This document shows, in pieces, positions 35,767 through 44,337 of a stretch of 64,000 bases of DNA. Each line of letters opens with the position of its first letter. Positions within the stretch are counted from its first letter, which is position 1. A model generated the notes under the pieces. That model was not told the DNA's origin. It ran no database searches and saw only the letters and a program-made list of their open reading frames with translations. The DNA lies in NCBI GenBank assembly GCA_029260735.1, contig JAJDCR010000092.1, positions 1-64,000 of the forward strand, in the 5' to 3' direction. The DNA comes from Planctomycetota bacterium (GTDB taxonomy: Bacteria > Planctomycetota > Uabimicrobiia > Uabimicrobiales > Uabimicrobiaceae). The translations under genes and the position numbers were made by a program.

Positions 35767-36196
35767 CTCAACCTACTCGGCAGCGAAAAAAGTGTATTTT
35801 TAGATTTAATATTGGCAAAGTTAAGCGTTTTTTAGAGAATCCAGAATTCAGTAGAAAAAATATCTCTGAAAGTTTTTGGATTTCCCTACTGGCTGCTCCT
35901 AAGTGACAATATTTATAGGAGTTATAGCTCGATAAAAATCGTGACTCGATTCGTAATCTTAATCGTAATCATAATCGTAATCTTTTTTTATTTTCGATTA
36001 CGAGTACGATTAAGATTACGAGTACGACTCGAATTACGAAGAAACAAAGTCAGTTCTTGGTTTTACCCCGAAGCGAAGCCGGGGTTCGAGGCTGGATGCT
36101 GGATTCCAGTTTACTTTACTTATAGCCCGATTTAAAAAAAGAAAAAATACTTCCATTTAACTGACGAAAGTGGACTCAAAATAAGGAAAAATTAGT
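35767..36196. other. 430-bp gap with GATTACGA-type repeats
   Basis: No gene is visible. The gap contains the repeat-rich hairpin at about 35948-36041, then a GC-richer segment (36064-36112) with small inverted words (ACCCCGAAG..CCGGGGTT; CTGGATGCTGGATTCCAG). A frame open across it (35941-36135) is only translated repeat. Confidence 0.6.
35948..36041. repeat. Simple-repeat hairpin of CGTAATC/GATTACG words
   Basis: The left half consists of repeated CGTAATC words (TCGTAATCTTAATCGTAATC). The right half consists of their complement with GAGTACGATT variants, around a T-rich centre near 35982-35994. The two halves can fold back on each other. Both simple-sequence expansion and a folded structure are evident. 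Confidence 0.7.
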
Positions 36197-36580
36197 ATGA
36201 AAGTAAGTACTTGCTTACGCATAGCCGCGATCTTTGGTTTTTTAGCGGTTGCTTTGGGAGCTTTTGGAGCTCATGGTCTTGAAGATATTCTCACGGAAAA
36301 AGGTGCAGACATTTGGGACACAGCCGTTTTTTATCATTTTGTTCACACTTTAGCCATTCTTTTTTTAGCTTCTCAAGTTTCTGTGGATAAAGGTTCTGTG
36401 AGCAAAGGCCCTGTTCTCTCTTTCACTATAGGAACTCTTGTTTTTAGCGGTAGCTTGTATGTCTTAGCTCTAACAAATATCAAATGGCTCGGAGCAATCA
36501 CTCCTATTGGAGGAGTTGCTTTTATGGTGGGTTGGCTATGGCTTTTCCTAGGAACATTTTCGAAGTCTCCCGCAACTTAG
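36197..36580 (+). CDS. DUF423 family small membrane protein
   Basis: Encodes 127 residues with four membrane helices. ALGAFGAHGLE near residue 25 and the YHFVHTLAILFLA helix are hallmarks of the DUF423/YgdD family. The function is unknown. AAGGAAAAATTAGT precedes the ATG. It is followed by the channel-like RCK gene 56 bases later. Confidence 0.88.
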   Translation: MKVSTCLRIAAIFGFLAVALGAFGAHGLEDILTEKGADIWDTAVFYHFVHTLAILFLASQVSVDKGSVSKGPVLSFTIGTLVFSGSLYVLALTNIKWLGAITPIGGVAFMVGWLWLFLGTFSKSPAT

Positions 36581-36636
36581 GTGCTCATTTTCGAGTTTTG
36601 AGCAAACTCTTCGATGACTCATGAGGAGGAATACAC

Positions 36637-37614
36637 TTGAAGAGGATAATTAACTACACATTTTCTGTTTTTCTTATTTTTTCCACTTTGACTGTCCTGA
36701 CAATTTGGCTTTATGAGGGAGAGAGCTTTCACGACTCGCTCTTTATTACATTAATGCTTTTTGGGGCAGGAGAGCCTCTTATTCTTAATATCAGCGAACT
36801 TACATGGTTAACTGGTACTATGATGATAGGGCAAACACTGGTAGGACTGGCTAGTTTAACCCTCGCTTTTGGTTTACTGGCAAATTTCTTAGTTTCGGAA
36901 AAAATTGCGAAGTTGATGACAAAGGAGAAAATCACTATGAAAGACCACGTTATCATTTGTGGTTTAGGGAATGTCGGCTTTCAGGTTATGAAAGAGTTAG
37001 AGTTGCTCGGGCAAGAAATGCTCATAATCGACCGCGGTGATGACAAGGACTATATTGAGCTAGCTCGCAAAAGAGGACACAAAGTTTTAATTGAAAACCT
37101 CAAAGACGAAGCTGTTTTAGAAGAAGCTCAACTAGTAGAAGCTAAGTCCATTATTATCTGTACGGGAAATGACCTTCTCAATATGGAAGTGGCTTTAAAT
37201 ACTCGAAAAAAGAGAGCAGATATTGTCATCGTCATGCGGATGTTTGACCAAGATCTTGCTCAAAAAGTGGCCGAGGCTTTTGATGTCAAAGTGGCCTTTA
37301 GCGCTTCGGCTCTGGCGGCTCCCGTCTTTGCTGCAGCCTCCTTTGACCGAACAGTCTTTCAAACCGTGCGAGTAGAAAAAGAACTCTTTGTTACTGCCCA
37401 ACTGGACGTAGAAGAAAACAGTGACCTGATTGGGTTATGCATTCAGCAATTAATGGAAAAAGACTTGGTTGTTCTAAAGCTTATCTCTGGTGAAGAACGC
37501 TTAAAGTTTCCTACCTTAGAAAGGCCTATCAAAGTAGGGGATCGAATATACATCACCTGCTCTTTAGACACTCTCAAAGAAATGAAACGGCTCAATAAAG
37601 AAGAGCAAAAATAG
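36637..37614 (+). CDS. Two-TM channel-like protein with RCK/TrkA domains
   Basis: Encodes 325 residues from TTG 36637; AGGAGGA at 36623-36629 decides this unusual start. Two membrane helices (~5-28 and ~58-85) flank a re-entrant-like segment SFHDSLFITLMLFGAGEP. A TrkA-N/RCK Rossmann domain begins at HVIICGLGNVG (~106), and a TrkA-C-like domain closes the protein. The architecture is that of MthK-type potassium channels, but the TVGYG selectivity filter is missing; FGAGEP stands in its place. It could be a divergent ion channel or a non-conducting sensor. Confidence 0.8.
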   Translation: MKRIINYTFSVFLIFSTLTVLTIWLYEGESFHDSLFITLMLFGAGEPLILNISELTWLTGTMMIGQTLVGLASLTLAFGLLANFLVSEKIAKLMTKEKITMKDHVIICGLGNVGFQVMKELELLGQEMLIIDRGDDKDYIELARKRGHKVLIENLKDEAVLEEAQLVEAKSIIICTGNDLLNMEVALNTRKKRADIVIVMRMFDQDLAQKVAEAFDVKVAFSASALAAPVFAAASFDRTVFQTVRVEKELFVTAQLDVEENSDLIGLCIQQLMEKDLVVLKLISGEERLKFPTLERPIKVGDRIYITCSLDTLKEMKRLNKEEQK

Positions 37615-37694
37615 AAGGTACTAAACCTGAAAGCTAGGAGAATTCATGTCAAAAGAAGTGGTTAAGCAAATCATATAGGAAGGAAAGGTTATCT

Positions 37695-37904
37695 ATGCCT
37701 GAACATTGGTTATCTATATTGTATCAGTACGTGATGGGAGGACTATTCTTTTTTACTGTGATTTTTGTCGCGATAAAAAATGAAGTTCTCAAACCCAGTT
37801 CACGTGATGGAAAATTTACTCTCTCCATATTGTTAGGGGGTTTCGTTATATTTCTTTTTGTTCATGTGGTCTGGACCTATTGTTTAATGGGAATAGAAGC
37901 ATAG
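37695..37904 (+). CDS. Small two-TM protein, probable symporter partner
   Basis: Encodes 69 residues with two membrane helices (~9-27 and ~45-65) and a short charged loop. AGGAAGGAAAGG precedes the ATG. It ends 13 bases before the Na+/solute symporter gene and shares its direction. Small membrane proteins encoded directly before symporters (such as YhdT before PanF) are known, so I infer an accessory subunit. Confidence 0.65.
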   Translation: MPEHWLSILYQYVMGGLFFFTVIFVAIKNEVLKPSSRDGKFTLSILLGGFVIFLFVHVVWTYCLMGIEA

Positions 37905-37917
37905 AGGAGGGGGTACC

Positions 37918-39765
37918 GTGGTAGAACCACACATGCTGGATTATATTGTTATTGCCATTTATTTTTTGGCTGTTTTAGTTTGCGGAATTTGGTTTGGACA
38001 ACACACTAAAAGTACACAAGATTTTTTCTTCGGAGGACAAAGGTTTTCCTGGTGGTTAGTGGCTATTTCTTGCGTCGCTACCTTGGTCGGTTCCTACAGT
38101 TTTATTCAATACTCTGAAACGGCTTTTACCTCAGGGATTAGTTCGACGATTTGCTACACCAACGACTGGTTTATTATTCCCTTGTTCGTTTTAGCATGGC
38201 TCCCTATTATCTACTTTTCTCGGGTGACTTCTATTCCTGAGTACTTTGAACGGCGCTTTGATGCCAGAACGAGAACAGCAGCTTTGTTTGTTATTCTTGT
38301 TTACCTAATTGGCTATATTGGAATTAATCTATTAACGATTGGAACTGCTGTACAAGGAATCTTAGGAATTAATCTCTACGTCGGAGTTATTGCTATCTCT
38401 ATTGTTTCAGCAATTTACATGCACGGGGGAGGCCAAACCTCTGTTATTATGACAGATCTATTCCAGGGGTTTCTCCTCTTGGCGGCAGGCTTCATCGTGT
38501 TCATCTTTGGTATTCTTCACTTAGGCGGGTTCAGTGAGTTCTGGAACAACATTCCTACAGAACACAAACTTCCTTTTGCAGGCTTTAATTCTCCTAACAG
38601 CTATCATACGGTGGGACTATTTTGGTCGGATGCCATCACGGGAACAATTGCCTTTTATTGCATGAACCAAGGAATTTTAATGCGTTTTATGTCCGCTCGT
38701 AGTGTTCGAGATGGTAAAAAAGCTATTTGCGTGGTGGTTCTCATTTTAATGCCGATCGCAGCGGTTGCTGTCAGTAATGCTGGTTGGATCGGAACAGCAA
38801 TGGTTAATAAAGGTCAACTACCTGCTGATATTGATGCACGAGATATCTTTGTTAAAGTTTCTTACTTAGTTTGTACGCCAGGTGTTTTTGGATTGGTCAT
38901 GGCCGCCCTCGTTGCCGCTTTGATGTCCACTCTAGATACTTTAGTAAATGCGGCTTCTGCTGTTGCTATCAACGATATTTGGAGAGCAAAGATTCGTCCA
39001 GGACGAGAAGATCAATACTATCTTGAAATGGCTCGTTACTTTGCCTTAGGAGCAACCGCTCTAGGTATTTGCTTAGTTCCTGTATTTAACAGCTTTGGCT
39101 CTATTTTTAAAGCTTTTTCTCACTTCACTTCTTTGGTAACTCCTCCTATGGTTGTGGTAATTACCTTAGGAGCTTTGTGGAAAAGATTTACTCCTCAAGC
39201 TGCTTTTTACACGCTAATAATAGGAACCTTAATCAGTTTTGGATCTCTCTTCAAACCAGGGATAATCACTCCTTTTGCTCATGGGGTAGAGGCTGTATTT
39301 GACTCTGCTGGTAACATATCACCAGATAGCTATAGCTACATGCGCGCTTTCTTTGGAGTAGCTGTTTCTACTGTTTTAGCAGTAGGTATTAGCCTATTCA
39401 CAAAACCCAAAGCCCCAGAAGATATGCCAGGGATGACTATGGCTACTCTAAGCAAAGGAATGGAGCTTTACAAAGGTAGCAAGCCTAGCGATATCGGTCT
39501 CGGAATTAAAATTCCAGGAACAGTAGAAGTGGCGGATGTTGAGGGAGTGAGCTTATCAGAAGCGGATATGAAAAAAATATTTGCCGAAGAAGGGGATCTT
39601 CTCTATGTTTGCGACTCTCGTTTTTGGTTAGGTGGACTCCGCTCCGTTCATGTTAAAGCAGCTAAGCCTCACCAAGAGGAAGGTAAAGTGCTTATTTCTC
39701 AATCAGCGATTGACTCCAGTAGTCTATCTCTCGATAAACCTGTTACTGTAGAAAAAATGATGTAG
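37918..39765 (+). CDS. Sodium:solute symporter (SSS family)
   Basis: Encodes 615 residues from GTG 37918 (GAGGAGGGGG upstream). About 13 membrane helices are visible, with DFFFGGQRFSWW and VATLVGSYSF near the N terminus and LVAALMSTLDTLVNAAS in the region that holds the second sodium site of the SSS/LeuT fold. A hydrophilic tail of ~120 residues follows the last helix. It imports an organic solute with sodium; the solute cannot be told. A strong terminator follows. Confidence 0.93.
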   Translation: MVEPHMLDYIVIAIYFLAVLVCGIWFGQHTKSTQDFFFGGQRFSWWLVAISCVATLVGSYSFIQYSETAFTSGISSTICYTNDWFIIPLFVLAWLPIIYFSRVTSIPEYFERRFDARTRTAALFVILVYLIGYIGINLLTIGTAVQGILGINLYVGVIAISIVSAIYMHGGGQTSVIMTDLFQGFLLLAAGFIVFIFGILHLGGFSEFWNNIPTEHKLPFAGFNSPNSYHTVGLFWSDAITGTIAFYCMNQGILMRFMSARSVRDGKKAICVVVLILMPIAAVAVSNAGWIGTAMVNKGQLPADIDARDIFVKVSYLVCTPGVFGLVMAALVAALMSTLDTLVNAASAVAINDIWRAKIRPGREDQYYLEMARYFALGATALGICLVPVFNSFGSIFKAFSHFTSLVTPPMVVVITLGALWKRFTPQAAFYTLIIGTLISFGSLFKPGIITPFAHGVEAVFDSAGNISPDSYSYMRAFFGVAVSTVLAVGISLFTKPKAPEDMPGMTMATLSKGMELYKGSKPSDIGLGIKIPGTVEVADVEGVSLSEADMKKIFAEEGDLLYVCDSRFWLGGLRSVHVKAAKPHQEEGKVLISQSAIDSSSLSLDKPVTVEKMM

Positions 39766-39774
39766 TTTTTGACA

Positions 39775-39802
39775 AAAGAAGGCTCTGAGAAGAGCCTTCT
39801 TT
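39775..39802 (+). terminator. Terminator of the symporter gene
   Basis: A perfect 12-bp stem (39775-39786 with 39791-39802) with a GAGA loop lies 10 bases past the stop codon. It is followed by only a short T run. Confidence 0.85.
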
Positions 39803-39846
39803 CACTGCTTCATTTACATCTGTCTATCATTCAAAAGGAAATTTAG

Positions 39847-41970
39847 GTGATGTCAAAACAAAAATCTCTCGAGAAAGAGATAGTCAACTTTACGAGTAAT
39901 GCAATAGAACCTTTCACCCTGAGTTCTGCTACCAAGACCATCCGTTCTATGGTTTCTTCTCCTCCGAAAAATTTGCAGGACATCATCGCTAATGCTTTAA
40001 CCCGAGATCGTTGGATTTTCTTTGACAATAAGAAGAGAAAATTCTTTCCCCGATCTAATTATTTTCAAGATGCTCAATTTCGTATTGCTCCACTAAAACT
40101 AGAAATAGATGCTGGAATTCTTTTTCCTGGGCATCGCTTTCTTCCTTTTTACATGCACGAAGTTTTCCCCACTAGTTTTAAGCTAACTTATTCCTCAGGA
40201 AATACTTTACGTCGTAAAAAAGTATCTTATCCGATGAAAGATGTGGTTATTTTCCATACTCTTCTAGGACAAGAACATATGCTAAACTACTTCATTATGG
40301 ACAATGAAAAAAATCACGACGTCTTTATGACAGTGGAAAATCCTTTTGATCAAAAAATTGACCTAACTGCCTTCAACCTAAAAAGTTTCTACGAAGAAAA
40401 TGATTTCCAAGAAGGAGATACTATCACTGTCACTGTAAAAGATTGGAAAAAAGGTGCTTTCTCATTAGAGTTTTCTCCTGCTTCTGATTTAAGTAGAGAT
40501 TTTATGCTCTGTCGTCAATGGTTTAATGGATTTGAAAATGCTATCGGAAAAGTTTTTGATGATTTTGGAACCTTGCCTGATATCCATGAGCAACTTTCTC
40601 TTGCTTTTTTCTACATGGGAAAAGATCTTTTGAAATTTCCTGGAATTCACATAGGGGGTTTTTTGCAGCAAAGTAAAAAAGTAGAAATTACGAGCCTAGG
40701 ATTAACTACTATGCTCTGGAAAAAAGGAGAAGCTCCCGAGGATTCTATTCCTATGGATGAAGAGTTTTATAGCTGGATTGCAACAGGGAATAGCGATTCT
40801 TTAGATAGTATTTTCCAGGATATTGGTTTGGGAATAACAGAAGGGGAAATTGAAGCTTATATTCGAGACGAACTTTACCGAGAAGCAGAAAAAGCAAAAA
40901 TAGAAAATGTTTTAGAAAGATGTTTTCCCCAATCACCTCTCTTTTTTTACGATGGCAAACAAGAAAAAGAATTTGATCGTCTCATTAAAAAATTATGGAA
41001 ATCTGTCAAAAAGAAATATAATATTTTCCAAGACAAAGGTGCTTCAGAATGTCGGACCATGCTTTTAAAAATCCTAGACGACTATAAAACATGGCTGCGC
41101 TCTTTTGACCATCTTAGTGAGCTTCCTGAAAATTTTCCGAAAAAGGAAATGGTAACTCTAACTCAAATGATGAGTAATATTTCTCATATTGTTGAAGAGC
41201 TCAATTCAGGAGAAAACATTACTCCTCCGGGACAAGATTTTATTCCCATGATCGAAGATATGCAAAGTGCCAATCAATTTCTCATGGAACTGATTAGCAG
41301 CAGCGTTAGCTCTGGTCAAAAGCAGGAGCTACAACTTGTCACTTCTCCGCCCAAAAAACAAAAGAAATCGTCCCAGAAAAACAGCAAAAAAAAGACAGCG
41401 AGTAAAAATGCCTATCAGCTTAAAGTTTCACTAAAGCACATACGTCCTCCTATTTGGAGACGTATTCAAATTAACGGAGATTCTACCCTTGAGGATTTAC
41501 ACGAGATCATTCAAGCTAGTATGGGTTGGGAAGATTGCCATGAACATATGTTTTACATAAACGAAAAAGAGTATGGCCGGGAACATTGTGGTGACGATTT
41601 GCTGGGGTTTGGTGCATCTGAGAACTTAGACGAAAGTGAGTTTACTCTGGATGATGTGCTTTTAAAAGCGAAAATGCGCTTTTTATACGAATATGACTTT
41701 GGCGATTCTTGGGAACATCAAGTTTTAGTGGAAAAAATACTCCCCCTCGACGGAAAAATCAAATATCCCACTTGTCTAACCGGAAAAAGATCTTGTCCTC
41801 CCGAAGATTGCGGAGGTGTTCCTGGTTACTATCAGCTTTTAGAAGCTATCGAAAACCCTGAAGTCTCAGATGCCGAAGAATTGATCGATTGCCTCGGAGA
41901 AGACTATGATCCTGATGAGTTTAACGTCAAAAAAGCGAATAAGTCTTTGAAGAGTTTTGCGAAGAGGTAG
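39847..41970 (+). CDS. Protein with C-terminal pRiA4b ORF-3-like domain
   Basis: Encodes 707 residues; GTG 39847 is followed directly by an ATG, and AAAGGAAA lies upstream of both. The C-terminal ~180 residues match the plasmid pRiA4b ORF-3 / IS1096 TnpR-like family: LKVSLKHIRPPIWRRIQ, HEHMFYI, YEYDFGDSWEH, CPPEDCGGVPGY. A Lys/Ser/Gln-rich linker joins it to an N-terminal ~500-residue region I do not recognise. Despite the family name, no recombinase catalytic motif is present, and such domains occur widely outside transposons. A large palindromic element starts immediately after the stop. Confidence 0.75.
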   Translation: MMSKQKSLEKEIVNFTSNAIEPFTLSSATKTIRSMVSSPPKNLQDIIANALTRDRWIFFDNKKRKFFPRSNYFQDAQFRIAPLKLEIDAGILFPGHRFLPFYMHEVFPTSFKLTYSSGNTLRRKKVSYPMKDVVIFHTLLGQEHMLNYFIMDNEKNHDVFMTVENPFDQKIDLTAFNLKSFYEENDFQEGDTITVTVKDWKKGAFSLEFSPASDLSRDFMLCRQWFNGFENAIGKVFDDFGTLPDIHEQLSLAFFYMGKDLLKFPGIHIGGFLQQSKKVEITSLGLTTMLWKKGEAPEDSIPMDEEFYSWIATGNSDSLDSIFQDIGLGITEGEIEAYIRDELYREAEKAKIENVLERCFPQSPLFFYDGKQEKEFDRLIKKLWKSVKKKYNIFQDKGASECRTMLLKILDDYKTWLRSFDHLSELPENFPKKEMVTLTQMMSNISHIVEELNSGENITPPGQDFIPMIEDMQSANQFLMELISSSVSSGQKQELQLVTSPPKKQKKSSQKNSKKKTASKNAYQLKVSLKHIRPPIWRRIQINGDSTLEDLHEIIQASMGWEDCHEHMFYINEKEYGREHCGDDLLGFGASENLDESEFTLDDVLLKAKMRFLYEYDFGDSWEHQVLVEKILPLDGKIKYPTCLTGKRSCPPEDCGGVPGYYQLLEAIENPEVSDAEELIDCLGEDYDPDEFNVKKANKSLKSFAKR

Positions 41971-41979
41971 TACCCGCGG

Positions 41980-42175
41980 AGGTGGAGGGCAAGGCTCCTG
42001 CCGCGCCGGGGTTGTGATATGCTCTGTTATTGTATTTAAGAACATAAATTGAATAATTAGGTTTTATATTGAAAAAACGTTTTTTCAATATAAAACCTGC
42101 AGGCAATGAGTATTTTGAAATACCATCTGAAACAAAGCACATCCCCTGTTCGGCGGGAGCCTCACCCTCCACCCG
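41980..42175. repeat. ~195-bp nested palindrome with a perfect 40-bp core palindrome
   Basis: The GC-rich outer arms (about 41981-42012 with 42143-42174) pair over most positions. The core 42059-42098 is a perfect 40-bp palindrome with no spacer (20+20, centre AAAACGTTTT). Intermediate segments (GATATGCTCTGTT against AACAAAGCACATC) also pair. The whole can form one long hairpin or cruciform between two convergent genes. It carries no gene. It looks like a MITE or a complex bidirectional terminator. Confidence 0.75.
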
Positions 42176-42197
42176 TGCATAATCTAATGGTTGAGTT

Positions 42198-43178
42198 TTA
42201 CTGATTCAACAACCGCCGCAAAAGATCGGCTTTGAATCCAGGCTCAGGAGCAAAACAATATTTAGCTCGTCTAGATGTGCGCTGTTTCGAATCGACAATC
42301 AAATATGGCTTTGTTTCCGACTCGACTCCTTGCATTCTTTCCTCTGTGATATCGTCCTGTAAAACTTGGATCAAAACAGGAAGATCTTCCCAACGAACTA
42401 GTTTTGGGTTTACAAGATAGCCCACTGCTAGGGTATCAAAGGGATTGAAGCCATCGACAAAAAAAACATCTTTCCATAACTTCAGCCAAACTCTTGCTGG
42501 GGGAACGAGAAAGCGACAAGCCTCATTTCCTCTCTCTAGCTTATCTAAATCTTCTTTTTTCAGCCACACTTGAGAAGAAATTTCAAAAGGAGCTAGGACT
42601 AAAGGAACAGAGCTATCTAAAATAACTTGCATTCCGACAGGATCTAGTTCAAAATTAAAATCGCGGTGGGCGTTTAAATTCTTTGTTCCAGTGGTAAAAC
42701 GTTGTCCTTTGCGTCGTCCTGCGACCATAATAATCTCTTTGATCTGAGAAGCTAGCTCAGGAGATTTTTGTAAAACTGTGGCTATATTGGTTGCTGGCCC
42801 GAGGACAAGTAATGTGAGTTTTTCTTTTTCTAAAGCTTTTCGAATCGCCATAGAGGCAGGTGTTTCTTTTCCTAGTTCATTGCCCCCGGCTGCTCCTTTA
42901 AAAACTTCTAAGCCAGGAGGCCCATAAAGTTTAGTCAATTTTTGGGCAATAGGATAAGCGTTCTCTAAGTCTGTATTACCAAAAACAGCGCTAACTCCTC
43001 GTATATCAAGCTCCGGTGAATGAAAGGCTTGAATTAAGGCAAGGCCATCATCAACATCTCGGTTTTCTAAACCAGCAGCAGGGTCCGTATCAATCCATAC
43101 GGCAATAGGAGGCTTTTGGGCAAAGACAAAAAGGCCCGAAAACGATAACAAAACTAACAAAACGAAAAAAAGACGCAT
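42198..43178 (-). CDS. Secreted inosine-uridine-type nucleoside hydrolase
   Basis: Encodes 326 residues. A signal peptide (~1-20, ending FVFAQ) precedes VWIDTDPAAGLENRDVDDGLA, the Asp-rich calcium-binding signature of nucleoside hydrolases. ATNIATVL and NFELDPVGMQVIL also fit the family. It should cleave a ribonucleoside into base and ribose in the periplasm. Its first base overlaps the stop of the upstream kinase-like gene, so the two are translationally coupled. Confidence 0.88.
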   Translation of the reverse strand: MRLFFVLLVLLSFSGLFVFAQKPPIAVWIDTDPAAGLENRDVDDGLALIQAFHSPELDIRGVSAVFGNTDLENAYPIAQKLTKLYGPPGLEVFKGAAGGNELGKETPASMAIRKALEKEKLTLLVLGPATNIATVLQKSPELASQIKEIIMVAGRRKGQRFTTGTKNLNAHRDFNFELDPVGMQVILDSSVPLVLAPFEISSQVWLKKEDLDKLERGNEACRFLVPPARVWLKLWKDVFFVDGFNPFDTLAVGYLVNPKLVRWEDLPVLIQVLQDDITEERMQGVESETKPYLIVDSKQRTSRRAKYCFAPEPGFKADLLRRLLNQ

Positions 43179-44212
43179 TACCGACCTTCCTTTCGGACAA
43201 ACTGAGAAGAGAGATGCAAGAGTTCTTTTTTCTTCTCTAAATCACAGTTTAAAGGAAGTTGGGCTACTCCAAGTAAACGTCGCATGATTTCTACTCCCGC
43301 GAGCTGGTAAACCAAAGTCGAATCCAGGGGATATTTTTCTCGGTATTGCTCTAAAAGAAGTTGAGGGTAATGATTGGGCTGCTTTGCTAAGTATAGATGA
43401 GCAACCATCACTCCGATATCGAATTCAGAAGATCCCAAAAAGCCAAACTCAGGATCGATTACTTTAACTCCTTGAGGAGTGTTTAACCAACTACCAGGAT
43501 AAAAATCTCCGTGCAAAAGATTTTCTCCATCCTTTTCTAAATAATCTTGTCCCAATTGATAAACGATATCAACGTACTCTTTATCAGAAGATATTTGCTT
43601 AGCAAGCTCTTGTAAACCGGGAGTAATTCCATCCAAATCTAGTCCATTGTCAGGCAGTAGAGGTAAATGAAAGATATGTTCATGATTTAATTTTCTCATG
43701 TCGCGGTTACTTAGTTTTTGCGTATCCTGAGAGCAAGGTATATGATGGAGAACACTTAAATACTTTGCTAGGTCTTTTAGAGCGTTTTCTTCCAGAGTTT
43801 CTCCCGCATAGAGAAAACTATAGTCTTCGCTTTCCCCCAGATCTTCAAAAGCCAAAACTCGAGATTCACTGTCTAAACCAATGAGCTCGGGCATTCGATT
43901 GGCGACGTCAGAATGAGGGGCGATGGTCTGAAAAAATAGTCCCTCAAACAAAGCCCGATCCCAAGGAGCCTCTATATGATCGTATTTTTCGACCCAAGGT
44001 CTGGACTGTTTAACTATAAGGGTTCTTTCTCCTGTATCAACGCGAAGAGTACAATTCATATTACCGTCGCCTGCTTTTGTTACTTTCAGGATAGATTCTG
44101 TCTGGGAGAACCAACCTCGTTCACGAAGATAACTTTGAAATGACTCTATTTCACTAGCATCTAGAAAGTAAACCTCCGGGTGAGTTTGAGCAAATTCTTC
44201 TTTTTTGTTCAT
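43178..44212 (-). CDS. Methylthioribose kinase-like phosphotransferase
   Basis: Encodes 344 residues of the APH/choline kinase fold. Nucleotide-loop GDGNMNCTLRV and IVKQSRPWVEKYDH are near-matches to methylthioribose kinase (MtnK). The catalytic block LLHGDFYPGSWL and the metal-binding KVIDPEFGFLG follow. The MtnK-like features favour a role in 5-methylthioribose (methionine salvage) or related sugar phosphorylation. It overlaps the nucleoside hydrolase gene by one base. Other APH-fold kinases remain possible. Confidence 0.75.
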   Translation of the reverse strand: MNKKEEFAQTHPEVYFLDASEIESFQSYLRERGWFSQTESILKVTKAGDGNMNCTLRVDTGERTLIVKQSRPWVEKYDHIEAPWDRALFEGLFFQTIAPHSDVANRMPELIGLDSESRVLAFEDLGESEDYSFLYAGETLEENALKDLAKYLSVLHHIPCSQDTQKLSNRDMRKLNHEHIFHLPLLPDNGLDLDGITPGLQELAKQISSDKEYVDIVYQLGQDYLEKDGENLLHGDFYPGSWLNTPQGVKVIDPEFGFLGSSEFDIGVMVAHLYLAKQPNHYPQLLLEQYREKYPLDSTLVYQLAGVEIMRRLLGVAQLPLNCDLEKKKELLHLSSQFVRKEGR

Positions 44213-44275
44213 AGATAGATTCTTTACTAAAAAAGGTTATCGAGGTTTTTGAAAAGGTCAAAAAAAAAACGCCTA

Positions 44276-44304
44276 GTGTTAACTCAAAAAATTTGAATTA
44301 ACAC
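44276..44304. terminator. Hairpin between leftward genes
   Basis: The arms 44276-44288 and 44292-44304 pair at 12 of 13 positions with a 3-base loop. On the minus strand it lies 34 bases beyond the stop of the 60-codon gene at 44338. A run of A on the plus strand just left of it supplies T residues to a leftward transcript. Confidence 0.6.
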
Positions 44305-44337
44305 AAGACGCTCTTCGAAAGAGTTTTTTAGAGAAAT

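Noticed and set aside
36064..36112. Possible tRNA because of a GGTTCGAGG word
   Set aside because: No acceptor stem, anticodon arm or CCA context can be built around it; it is part of a small inverted-repeat cluster.
35941..36135. 64-codon frame starting in CGTAATC repeats
   Set aside because: It is translated simple-sequence repeat (alternating Arg/Leu/Ile), with no ribosome binding site.
39847..41970. Transposase or resolvase gene
   Set aside because: The TnpR-like family name is historical; no DDE, serine or tyrosine recombinase motif is present and the flanks show no terminal repeats around the gene.
41927..42172. Leftward frame of 81 codons over the large palindrome
   Set aside because: It consists of translated inverted repeat plus the antisense end of the upstream gene.
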